Shown here: in pieces, positions 52,800 to 60,928 of the stretch | How the letters are laid out: each line of letters opens with the position of its first letter | Numbering within the stretch: the first letter of the stretch is position 1 | Source: CAXMQZ01 sp963707075 | GTDB taxonomy: Bacteria > Acidobacteriota > Thermoanaerobaculia > Multivoradales > JAHEKO01 | NCBI GenBank assembly: GCA_963707075.1 | Contig: CAVPOX010000002.1 | Coordinates: forward strand, 1 to 64,000 | Direction of reading: 5' to 3' | DNA length: 64,000 nucleotides | Program-made: the position numbers and the translations under genes | The notes under the pieces: model-generated | Told to the model about the DNA's origin: nothing | The model's input: the letters and a program-made list of their open reading frames with translations, nothing else | The model's database searches: none

Positions 52800-53549
52800 A
52801 TGGTGTCGATGAGACCTCTACCCCTGTTGCTGAGCTGTCTGTGCCTGCTGCATACCGGCGTCGCCAGCGCCCAATCGGGCGACGCACTCAAGAACACCTT
52901 CGACCAGGAGTCTCGGCTTCTCGATCGGGCGATCGACGAGTACGGCCAGGCCCGAGCCGCCGAGAGATCGGCCATCAGTGAGCTCGGTCGGCTGCATTCG
53001 CAGTTGGACGAGGCTCTCGAAGACCCCAACATCACCCTCGACTACCTCAACCGTCTGGAGTCGCAATTGGCTGAAGCCCGCGACCGCGCCTGCGCCAGCC
53101 TCGAGAAGACGGCCAGAGCGAGACAGAACATGTACGCTCGGATGGAGCGACTCGCGGTCGTCGCCCGCAATTTCGAAGAACAAACTGAGCTCTTTGGCAC
53201 CGCGCGAGAGGGACTCACAGGGATGTGGCAGCTCGAGGTCCAGCCGCTCGATCTGTACGGTCTGATCAATTTGAGACTCGAGGGCTCTCAGGTCAGCGGC
53301 CCCTACCGGCTCAGTAACGGCAATCAGGGCTCGGTCAGGGGCACTCTGGCGGGCCACGTCCTGCGGCTCGAAGCCGTGGATTCCGAGCAAGGGGTCATCG
53401 CCGACATCGAGGCCGAGGTCGACACCTCGGCAGGCGAGATCCGTGGTGAGTGGAGGGCTCGGGTGCTGGGTGGAACAGGTCTGCCTGCCGTCGGAGACTG
53501 GATCGCCGACAAGGTTTCATCCCAGGAAGAAATCGACCTCGACTTTTGA
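52800..53549 (+). CDS. Exported coiled-coil protein of unknown function
   Basis: About 249 residues (or 246 from the ATG at 52809). A signal peptide (LPLLLSCLCLLHTGVASAQ) is followed by a helical region (about 25-130) with heptads such as LGRLHSQLDEALEDPN and a beta-rich C-terminal domain (about 145-240, GMWQLEVQPLDLYGLINLRL). I recognise no family. A 28-codon open frame (ATG 52712 to TAG 52798) ends two bases before the ATG, but lacks a ribosome site of its own. The next gene, a 3-hydroxyisobutyrate-dehydrogenase-like protein, is 99 bases downstream with its own site. Confidence 0.7.
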   Translation: MVSMRPLPLLLSCLCLLHTGVASAQSGDALKNTFDQESRLLDRAIDEYGQARAAERSAISELGRLHSQLDEALEDPNITLDYLNRLESQLAEARDRACASLEKTARARQNMYARMERLAVVARNFEEQTELFGTAREGLTGMWQLEVQPLDLYGLINLRLEGSQVSGPYRLSNGNQGSVRGTLAGHVLRLEAVDSEQGVIADIEAEVDTSAGEIRGEWRARVLGGTGLPAVGDWIADKVSSQEEIDLDF

Positions 53550-53648
53550 ACCAATGCCGCCTGCCACCTGGTCCCTGGAACCATTGATGCCTCGAGGGCA
53601 ACAGACCTGCCAAACAATTGACGAAAGACCCGGAAAAGGAGACCCAAA

Positions 53649-54515
53649 GTGAAAGTGGCGTTGATTGGAACTGGACTGATGGGAGGCCCGATGGGTGAGC
53701 GACTGATCGAGTCCGGTCACGATCTCGTCGTCTACAACCGCACTGGAAGCAAGACCCGAACCCTGGAGGAACTGGGAGCGGTTGCAGCAGCATCACCCTC
53801 CGAAGCCATTGCCAGTGCAGAACTGACACTCCTCATGCTGTCGGACGCTCCCGCGATTCGCGAAGCACTCGAGCCTCACGGCCGCTTTCCAGACCTCTCA
53901 GGTAGAAGCCTGTGCCAGATGGGGACCATCGCACCGCGAGAGAGCATTGCGCTTCTGGAGGATGTTCGGCGAGCCGGTGGTGAGTACTTCGAGGCTCCTG
54001 TGCTCGGTAGCCGGCCCCAGGCTAGAGATGGCTCGCTGATCGTCATGGTGGGCGCAACGCCAGAGCAGTATGAGCGCTGGCTGGAAGTTCTCGAATGTAT
54101 GGGGACCGAACCGAGACTTATCGGCAAGGTCGGTCAGGCCGCCGCCTTGAAGCTGGCCTTCAACCAGATGATCGGCTCCCAGCTGGTCGGATTCGCAACA
54201 GCTCTCGCCCTGGTTCGACACCACGATATCGACAGCGAGGAACTGATGACTCAGCTGCGCAAGAGTGCACTCTATGCCCCCGCTTTCGATGCCAAGCTGC
54301 CCCGGCTCCTTTCAGGCGAGTTCGAAAATCCCAATTTCCCGGCGCGGCTTCTGCTGAAGGACCTGGAGCTCGCGCGTGGCCTCGCTGCCGAAGTCGGCCT
54401 GGAAACCGATGCCCTCGAAGGCCTCTGTAGACTCGTGGAAAAGGCTATGGATCAGGGAAAGGGCGACTACGATTACTCGGTTGTGGGTGCGGTGATCGAC
54501 CCCCACCGAACCTAG
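53649..54515 (+). CDS. 3-hydroxyisobutyrate dehydrogenase-like NAD(P) enzyme
   Basis: A 288-residue beta-hydroxyacid dehydrogenase. The Rossmann start VALIGTGLMGGPMGERLIES, the substrate motif FEAPVLGSRPQARDG (usually DAPVSGG) and the catalytic Lys in LKLAFNQMIGS fit the HIBADH/tartronate semialdehyde reductase/GLYR group. The substrate motif departs from the classic DAPVSGG, which places it nearer to glyoxylate/succinic-semialdehyde reductase-like members. The start is supported by AAGGAG in AAAAGGAGACC. It is 10 bases upstream of the DUF711 gene. Confidence 0.88.
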   Translation: MKVALIGTGLMGGPMGERLIESGHDLVVYNRTGSKTRTLEELGAVAAASPSEAIASAELTLLMLSDAPAIREALEPHGRFPDLSGRSLCQMGTIAPRESIALLEDVRRAGGEYFEAPVLGSRPQARDGSLIVMVGATPEQYERWLEVLECMGTEPRLIGKVGQAAALKLAFNQMIGSQLVGFATALALVRHHDIDSEELMTQLRKSALYAPAFDAKLPRLLSGEFENPNFPARLLLKDLELARGLAAEVGLETDALEGLCRLVEKAMDQGKGDYDYSVVGAVIDPHRT

Positions 54516-54525
54516 GACTACGCCT

Positions 54526-55701
54526 ATGATTCCGGATTCTTCAAGGTTCGCCATCCGAACCATCACGGCGGGTGTGAACCTCGACCCTGCCGGTTCCTCG
54601 GCGCTCTTCGAGAAGGCAGTGCGCTTCCTCGAGATGGCCCGCCGACGATTCGAAGACAGCGGCCTTATAGTGCAGAGCACCCGCATCGCAACCCAGCCAC
54701 AAAGTCACCTGTTCCGGTCGCTCGCGCCCAAACGTGCGCTGCAGGTACTTCGCGATTTGGACCAGGCGGCCGCTGACACCGGACAGATCATCAGTCTCGG
54801 CCCGCTGATAGAGGACAATGAGGATGCCAGTGAGTTCCCCGCGTGGTGTGCTGAGCTGGCTGCTGAAACCGAGCAACTCTACTTCAGTGTCGTCATCGCA
54901 GCGCCGCCCTCCGAGGTCCACTACCGCTCGGTCCAGACGGCAGCAGAGGCGATCCTGGCCATCTCGCGGGTCGGGCACAACGGCGAAGCCAACTTCAGGT
55001 TTGGTGCTGCCGCCCGCATCCCGGCCGGAACTCCCTTCTTCCCCGTAGCCTTTCATTGGGGGCCCGCAGCCTTCTCGATCGGGCTCGAATCGGCGGGCCT
55101 GGTAGGCGAGGCCTTCGCCCAGGCCAGCGACCCCGGAACCGCCTCCGCCGTTTTACAGCCTGTCCTCGAAGAGGCCATCGCGCCTGTGGAGGAGATAGCT
55201 CGAGAGATCTCGACCGACGCGGACTGGTATTTCCGTGGCATCGATCTGTCGCCCGCGCCCAGCCTCGATGCAAGCATCGCCGGTCCGATCGAGGCCCTGA
55301 CGGGGCAACCTTTCGGTAGCCCTTCGACTCTCGTCGCCTGTGCTGCCATCACCCGTGCCCTGGATGCCGCTCGCCTGACCAGCTGCGGTTACTCCGGATT
55401 GATGCTGCCTATGCTGGAAGATCGGGTGCTGGCCCAACGGGCCGAAGAGGGACGATTCCACATAGGGGACCTGCTGCTTTACTCCAGCGTCTGCGGCACT
55501 GGATTCGATGTCATCCCAATTCCGGGGGACACCGACAGCGGAGTGCTGTCCCGTTTGATCCTCGATGTTGCGGCCCTGGCTTCGCGACTCAAGAAGCCAC
55601 TGGCAGCGCGGCTGCTTCCCATCCCCGGCAAACGGGCCGGAGACCGGGTCGGCTTCGCCAACCCACACTTGACGAGCTCCGTCGTCCTTTCGCCGGATTG
55701 A
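54526..55701 (+). CDS. DUF711/UPF0210 family protein
   Basis: A 391-residue protein of a widely conserved uncharacterised family. Characteristic features are the opening FAIRTITAGVNL, the central VGHNGEANFRFGAA, and the late FRGIDLSPAPSLDASIAG. The fold has been linked to glycyl-radical-like or alpha/beta barrels in structural databases, but I know of no established reaction. It lies 10 bases after the dehydrogenase and overlaps the frame preceding the propeller gene, so these genes may be one transcript. Confidence 0.85.
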   Translation: MIPDSSRFAIRTITAGVNLDPAGSSALFEKAVRFLEMARRRFEDSGLIVQSTRIATQPQSHLFRSLAPKRALQVLRDLDQAAADTGQIISLGPLIEDNEDASEFPAWCAELAAETEQLYFSVVIAAPPSEVHYRSVQTAAEAILAISRVGHNGEANFRFGAAARIPAGTPFFPVAFHWGPAAFSIGLESAGLVGEAFAQASDPGTASAVLQPVLEEAIAPVEEIAREISTDADWYFRGIDLSPAPSLDASIAGPIEALTGQPFGSPSTLVACAAITRALDAARLTSCGYSGLMLPMLEDRVLAQRAEEGRFHIGDLLLYSSVCGTGFDVIPIPGDTDSGVLSRLILDVAALASRLKKPLAARLLPIPGKRAGDRVGFANPHLTSSVVLSPD

Positions 55702-55784
55702 TCGAACGCAGTTATACTGCCCGCGTCCGCTGGGACCGCAATCCACTCTGCAACCACTGGAAGTCAATCTGGAGGGGACTGACC

Positions 55785-58700
55785 GTGAGCCAACAATCAG
55801 CTTCGCATCGAATTCTCGCCGGACTCGCGATAGCGATCCTGGCAACGACACCGGCCCTGCATGCCAAGCAGGAGGAGACGGCTACCAGCAACGGAAGCAC
55901 TTCCCTGTTCGACGCCGAGCTCTTCGAACCTCTGAAGTTTCGCAACATCGGGCCCTACCGCGGCGGCCGGTCGACTGCCGTGAGTGGAGTGATTGGCGAT
56001 CCCCTGACTTTCTACATGGGGACGACCGGGGGCGGAGTCTGGAAGACCGACAATGGCGGAGCACGTTGGAGCAACATCTCTGACGAGCACTTCACCAGCG
56101 CTTCGATCGGCGCCATAGCGGTCGCCCCTTCCGACCCCAACGTTATCTACGTCGGTACTGGGTCCGCCTGCCCGCGGGGCAATATTTCCCCGGGTGACGG
56201 CGTCTACCGATCAACCGACGCCGGCAAGACCTGGACCCATGTTGGCCTCGAAGAAGCCGGTCAGATCGGCCGTATCCGAGTCCATCCACAGAATCCCGAA
56301 CTCGTTTTCGTCGCGGCATTGGGTCACATCTTCGGTGCCAACGAGCAGCGAGGCGTTTTTCGTTCACAGAACGGTGGGCAGACCTGGGAGAAAGTGCTCT
56401 ACGTCAGCGACCGGGCCGGCGCGGTCGATCTCTCGATGAACCCCGGGAACCCCCGAATCCTCTTCGCCGCAATCTGGGAGTCGGAACGCAAACCCTGGAC
56501 GCTGACCAGCGGAGGCGAAGAGAGTGGGCTGTACCGGTCGACCGATAGCGGTGCCACCTGGGAGGAGGTGACCGAAGGTCTGCCCAAAGGGATCAAGGGG
56601 AGGATCGGCGTCGCGGTGTCGCCTGCCAACCCCGATCGCGTATGGGCTCTGGTGGAGGCCGAGGAGGGTGGATTGTTCCGCTCCGATGATGGCGGCGACA
56701 AGTTCCGCTTGATCAACCCTGACCGCAATTTCCGCCAGCGCGCCTGGTACTACACCCATGTCTTTGCCGATCCCCAGAACGCCGATACGGTGTATGTACT
56801 GAACACCGGCCTGTGGCGGTCGATCGACACGGGGAAGAGCTTCGACTTCATCCGGGCGCCTCATGGCGATCACCACGACCTCTGGATCCACCCCGAGCGG
56901 CCTGAGGTGCTGATCAACGCCAACGACGGTGGTGCCAATATCTCGTACAACGGCGGCAGTACCTGGTCGACCCAGGGTAACCAGCCGACCGCCGAGATGT
57001 ACCGGGTCACGGTGGACGACAGGTTTCCCTACCATGTCTATGGCTGCCAGCAGGACAACTCGTGCGTAGCACTACCCAACCGCACCTCCTCTGGAGGCAT
57101 CGGACGTAATGACTGGTACGTCATCGGCGGCTGCGAGAGCGGGCATGTCGCGGTGGATCCGCGAGATCCCTACGTCACCTACTCGGGCTGCTATGGCGGG
57201 ACTATCGGGCGTTACGATCACTCCGTCGATCAGGAGAGGGAGATCATGGCCTATCCTCAATTGGCCGTGGGCCAGGCACCACGGGATCTCAAGTACCGAT
57301 TCCAGTGGAATGCCCCCATTCGACTGTCGCCGCACGATCCCAACGTGCTCTACCACACCTCCCAGTTCGTCCACCGGTCGACGAACGAAGGGCAAAGCTG
57401 GGAGACCATCAGCCCCGACCTGACCCGCAACGACCCGGAGAAGCAGGACTACGCCGGCGGACCGATCACCCTCGACAACACCGGCGTGGAGGTCTACAAC
57501 ACGATCTTCGCCTTCGAGGAATCTCCACAGACACCGGGCCTGCTCTGGGCGGGAACCGATGACGGCAGGGTTCATCTTTCCCGGAATGGCGGCGGCAGTT
57601 GGACCGAAATCACCCCCGGACAACTCCCTGAATGGGGGCAGGTCAACAGCATCGAGCTTTCAGCCCACGATCCCGGCAGGGCCTTTCTCGCGGTGACGCG
57701 CTACAAGTTCGACGATTTCAGACCTTTTGTCTTCCGCACCAACGACTATGGAGCCACCTGGCAACTATTGACCACCGGCAGCAACGGTATCCCGCAGAAC
57801 CACTTTGTGCGCGTCGTGCGCGAAGACCCGGATCACCGGGGTCTGCTGTTTGCGGGTACCGAGTTCGGGCTATACATCTCTTTCGATGATGGCGCGAACT
57901 GGCAGTCGTTTCAGCAGAATCTCCCGATCACGCCGGTGACCGACCTGGCGGTGAAGCAACAGGATCTGGTCGTGGCCACCCAGGGACGTTCCTTCTGGAT
58001 CCTCGACGATCTCACCCCGCTCCATCAGCTGACGGAGGAGCTGAAAGCGTCGACGATGAAGTTGCTCGAGCCACGAGCGGGTTACCGCTTCGGCGGAGGG
58101 TCCTCCTTCGGCAATGCCGGCTCAGCGGGCCAGAACCCCCCGGGCGGTATCGTGCTTCACTATTGGCTCGACGAGACACCCGAAGAGGAGTTGACTCTCG
58201 AGATTCTCGACGGCTCCGGCAACGTCTTGCGTTCGCTTTCCAGCGAGAAGGAAGAGCCCGAGGCTCCCAACCCCTGGCGCCGGTTCATGAGCGGACCACA
58301 AACCAGCCGCAAGCTGACGACCGAGAAAGGGCTGAACCGTTACGTCTGGAATCTGCGAATCAGCGATGCTCAGTTAGTCGAAGGTGCGATTCTCTGGGGA
58401 ACGGCCCGAGGACCGAAGGTGCCACCCGGCAGCTACCAGGCCAGGCTCAATCTGGGCGACGCGAGTGACCTCGTCGACATCGAAGTCCTGGGTGATCCGA
58501 GATTGTCGACGACGGCGGCAGATTACGAACAACAGTACCTTCTCTCCAGGCAGATCTGGGAGACCCTGACGGAGAGCCACAGCACACTCGAGACCACCCG
58601 CGATGTGCGAGCGCAGATCACGGCTCTTGCCGATCGTCTGCAATCAGGCGAGCCCGACGAGGACCTGACCGCGTTGGTTGAAGCTTCGACCGCGCGACTC

Positions 58701-58976
58701 GATGCCATCGAGAAGAAGATCTACCAAACCAATGCCGAGGCATCTCAGGATGTCCTGAACTTCCCCCCCAGGCTGGACAACCAGTTGCTCGATCTGCTGG
58801 GGGTCGTGCAGAGCGCCGACGCCGCTCCCACCGCCGGCGCGACGGAACGCTACGATGTCTTGCGGGCCGAGCTCGACGCGGTCCAGAGCGAGCTCCAGGA
58901 GGTACTGGATTCCGATGTCCGGGCTTTCACCGCTCTACTCGAGGCGCGAGAGGTGCCGGCGATCATCGTGCCATGA
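55785..58976 (+). CDS. Exported VPS10/BNR-type beta-propeller protein
   Basis: About 1063 residues. A signal peptide (ILAGLAIAILATTPALHAKQ) is followed by an N-terminal propeller built of repeated Asp-box-like units: GGGVWKTDNGGARWSNI, GVYRSTDAGKTWTHVG, GVFRSQNGGQTWEKVL, GLYRSTDSGATWEEVT and more to about residue 720. A beta-sandwich segment and a helical C-terminal region (about 930-1063) follow. Proteins of this kind are annotated as glycosyl hydrolase or sortilin-like VPS10 domain; no catalytic residue set is evident, so binding or processing of extracellular polymers is only a guess. I chose the GTG at 55785 because GGAGGGG lies ten bases upstream and the signal peptide follows; the open frame continues 29 codons upstream. 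Confidence 0.87.
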   Translation: MSQQSASHRILAGLAIAILATTPALHAKQEETATSNGSTSLFDAELFEPLKFRNIGPYRGGRSTAVSGVIGDPLTFYMGTTGGGVWKTDNGGARWSNISDEHFTSASIGAIAVAPSDPNVIYVGTGSACPRGNISPGDGVYRSTDAGKTWTHVGLEEAGQIGRIRVHPQNPELVFVAALGHIFGANEQRGVFRSQNGGQTWEKVLYVSDRAGAVDLSMNPGNPRILFAAIWESERKPWTLTSGGEESGLYRSTDSGATWEEVTEGLPKGIKGRIGVAVSPANPDRVWALVEAEEGGLFRSDDGGDKFRLINPDRNFRQRAWYYTHVFADPQNADTVYVLNTGLWRSIDTGKSFDFIRAPHGDHHDLWIHPERPEVLINANDGGANISYNGGSTWSTQGNQPTAEMYRVTVDDRFPYHVYGCQQDNSCVALPNRTSSGGIGRNDWYVIGGCESGHVAVDPRDPYVTYSGCYGGTIGRYDHSVDQEREIMAYPQLAVGQAPRDLKYRFQWNAPIRLSPHDPNVLYHTSQFVHRSTNEGQSWETISPDLTRNDPEKQDYAGGPITLDNTGVEVYNTIFAFEESPQTPGLLWAGTDDGRVHLSRNGGGSWTEITPGQLPEWGQVNSIELSAHDPGRAFLAVTRYKFDDFRPFVFRTNDYGATWQLLTTGSNGIPQNHFVRVVREDPDHRGLLFAGTEFGLYISFDDGANWQSFQQNLPITPVTDLAVKQQDLVVATQGRSFWILDDLTPLHQLTEELKASTMKLLEPRAGYRFGGGSSFGNAGSAGQNPPGGIVLHYWLDETPEEELTLEILDGSGNVLRSLSSEKEEPEAPNPWRRFMSGPQTSRKLTTEKGLNRYVWNLRISDAQLVEGAILWGTARGPKVPPGSYQARLNLGDASDLVDIEVLGDPRLSTTAADYEQQYLLSRQIWETLTESHSTLETTRDVRAQITALADRLQSGEPDEDLTALVEASTARLDAIEKKIYQTNAEASQDVLNFPPRLDNQLLDLLGVVQSADAAPTAGATERYDVLRAELDAVQSELQEVLDSDVRAFTALLEAREVPAIIVP

Positions 58977-59031
58977 GGTGCGAGTTCACCGGCACTACAG
59001 GCTCTGATAGAATCTGCCAGATTTTTTGATC

Positions 59032-59487
59032 ATGAGCGAGCAGCTGCAAGTCGACATCAATATCGGCAGCCTCTTCGACAACATTGACCTTGTCGACGTG
59101 GTGACCGACGCCGTCCTGCGTCACGCGGGTATGGATGATGAATCCGTGGAACGCCTGGGCCTGGCGATTCGTGAAGCCGTGGCCAACGGCGTCCAGCACG
59201 GGAACAAGGAACAGCCCGAGAAACGTGTCGCCGTTTCCTTCGTATTCGATAAGGAAGAGATGACGATTCGAATTCGAGACGAAGGTGAAGGTTTCGATCT
59301 GCAGGGACTTCCCGATCCTCTGGCACCCGAGAATCTGTTCAAACCGAGAGGGCGAGGGATTCTCCTGATGAACAGTTTCATGGATGAAGTCGAGTTCGAG
59401 TTCGACGGCGGCAAGGGTACGGTGGTCAAGCTGCGCAAGCGTCTGACTGCAGCCAATCCAGAAGAGGACAAGGAGGACAAGGAATGA
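59032..59487 (+). CDS. RsbW-like anti-sigma factor / Ser kinase
   Basis: A 151-residue GHKL ATPase-type kinase. LGLAIREAVANGVQHGNKE has the N-box (ExxxNxxxH), IRDEGEGFD the G1 box and GRGILLMNSFMDEVEF the G2 box. Such proteins bind a sigma factor or another target and phosphorylate a STAS antagonist. The STAS gene follows with a 4-base ATGA overlap, forming the classic pair. No sigma factor gene is adjacent, so the output may be something other than sigma. The ATG at 59032 is used; the TTG two codons upstream is unlikely. Confidence 0.9.
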   Translation: MSEQLQVDINIGSLFDNIDLVDVVTDAVLRHAGMDDESVERLGLAIREAVANGVQHGNKEQPEKRVAVSFVFDKEEMTIRIRDEGEGFDLQGLPDPLAPENLFKPRGRGILLMNSFMDEVEFEFDGGKGTVVKLRKRLTAANPEEDKEDKE

Positions 59488-59849
59488 CGTTTCCTTCTCG
59501 TACGAGTAGAGGTGTGACGGTTCTGGAACCCTCGGGCAAGATCACCATCGGCCGTGGCGACATCGCCCTGCGAGACTCGGTCAACAAAGTCATGGCGGAA
59601 GGCTCCAACAAGATTCTGGTGGATTTCCACAAGGTCACCCGGATGGACTCTTCGGGCATGGCCGAACTGGTTGCGGCCTACAAGCGGGTATCGGAGTCCA
59701 GCGGTCAGATGAAGCTACTGCGCCTGCCTTCGAACATCCGCGATGTCCTGAACATCACCCAGATCGCACAGGTCTTCGACATCTTCGAAGAGGAAGAAGA
59801 TGCCATCGACTCCTTCGACACCGACGAAGGGAACACTCCCACCAACTGA
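59484..59849 (+). CDS. STAS-domain anti-anti-sigma factor
   Basis: A 121-residue SpoIIAA/RsbV-like protein: GVTVLEPSGKITIG, then ILVDFHKVTRMDSSGMAEL with the phosphorylatable serine (Ser56 after the Asp), and KLLRLPSNIRDVLNIT. The acidic C-terminal tail (FEEEEDAIDSFDTDEG) is an addition. It should be phosphorylated by the kinase encoded directly upstream and dephosphorylated by a SpoIIE-type phosphatase; one such gene lies at 36737, about 20 kb away. Confidence 0.92.
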   Translation: MTFPSRTSRGVTVLEPSGKITIGRGDIALRDSVNKVMAEGSNKILVDFHKVTRMDSSGMAELVAAYKRVSESSGQMKLLRLPSNIRDVLNITQIAQVFDIFEEEEDAIDSFDTDEGNTPTN

Positions 59850-59886
59850 AACTACCGCACCTGAGACTCGTTTCTGAACGAACCAC

Positions 59887-60864
59887 TCAGATCAGGGCAC
59901 CACCGCAACTCGATCCCGTGCCCGCTGTACATCCGAAGCAATGCGCGCCCGTTGCGACGGGACGCCCGACCAGCTCTTCGAGACCCTGCAGCTCCCACAG
60001 CGTCTCGGGACCCTCTGCCAGAGGCATCTCCAACATCTGATTGAAGTCGCAGTCATAGATCCGCCCGTCGTAGCCGACAGACAGAAGTGAGGTACACATC
60101 AGCCCCGGGATGGTGTCGGGATTGAAGTGATTGACCAGCAGTGACATGTATGCCTCGGTCTTTCCGGTGCGCTCCAGGTCTTGGGCAAACCGCCGAATCG
60201 GCATGTTGGTCAGTGTCAGCAAGCGATTGAACTGAATTCCGAAGCGCTCGAACAGCTCGGTTTTGTAGCTTGCTTCGAGCGACGCCTGCTCCGGGGGCAG
60301 ACTCGGTCCACCCGGGTTGAACACCAGATTCAGCGTCAGCCCGGAACCCTCCCGGCCATAGCCGAGTGCATTCAGCCGACGCAGAGCCTCGACGCTACGA
60401 TCGAAGACACCCAGTCCGCGCTGGCGGTCGACGTTCTCGGACTGGTAACAGGGCAGCGACGCGACGATCTCGACCCCGTTGCGTGCCAGGAAATCGGCGG
60501 TCTCCTCCTGGCCGGGCTCGAACAACACCGTGAGGTTACAGCGGTCAATGACGTGGCGACCGAGACCGCGCGCGGACACCACCATCTGGCGGAAATTGGC
60601 GTTGAGCTCAGGCGCGCCTCCGGTGATATCGAGAACCCCGACATCCGGCGAGCTCGCCAGTAGCTCGAGGACTCTCTCGGCCGTCCGCGCGGTCATCGAC
60701 TCGGTTCGCGCCGGACCGGCCTCGACGTGACAGTGATGGCAGGCCTGATTACAGACCTTGCCGACATTGACTTGCAGGGTCGTCACAGCTCCGCGACACA
60801 GCGGCCAATGCCCAACGCGGTCCAGAGCTGCGCCAAATTCAGAGTGGCTCACGGCTGTTTCCAT
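59887..60864 (-). CDS. arsS: Radical SAM protein ArsS (arsenosugar biosynthesis-like)
   Basis: A 325-residue radical SAM enzyme. The cluster motif CNQACHHCHVEAGP lies near residue 38, followed by LDITGGAPELN. The C-terminal DUF3641-like domain ends in HCFGCTAGTGSSCGGALI, as in ArsS, some of which are selenoproteins. Here the relevant positions are encoded as Cys, and no in-frame TGA is used. ArsS makes arsenosugars with ArsM, but no arsM or ars regulator is visible in this window, so another use is possible. It is divergent from the esterase gene, with a gap of only about 64 bases. Confidence 0.9.
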   Translation of the reverse strand: METAVSHSEFGAALDRVGHWPLCRGAVTTLQVNVGKVCNQACHHCHVEAGPARTESMTARTAERVLELLASSPDVGVLDITGGAPELNANFRQMVVSARGLGRHVIDRCNLTVLFEPGQEETADFLARNGVEIVASLPCYQSENVDRQRGLGVFDRSVEALRRLNALGYGREGSGLTLNLVFNPGGPSLPPEQASLEASYKTELFERFGIQFNRLLTLTNMPIRRFAQDLERTGKTEAYMSLLVNHFNPDTIPGLMCTSLLSVGYDGRIYDCDFNQMLEMPLAEGPETLWELQGLEELVGRPVATGAHCFGCTAGTGSSCGGALI

Positions 60865-60928
60865 AGCGGCGACATTCTAACTGCAGTGGACCTCTCCGGG
60901 TTAGCATAGACCCCACAGGAGGGGTTCC

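Noticed and set aside
59887..59960. Selenocysteine in the ArsS C-terminus
   Set aside because: The C-terminal motif is encoded with ordinary Cys codons and no in-frame TGA or following hairpin was seen.
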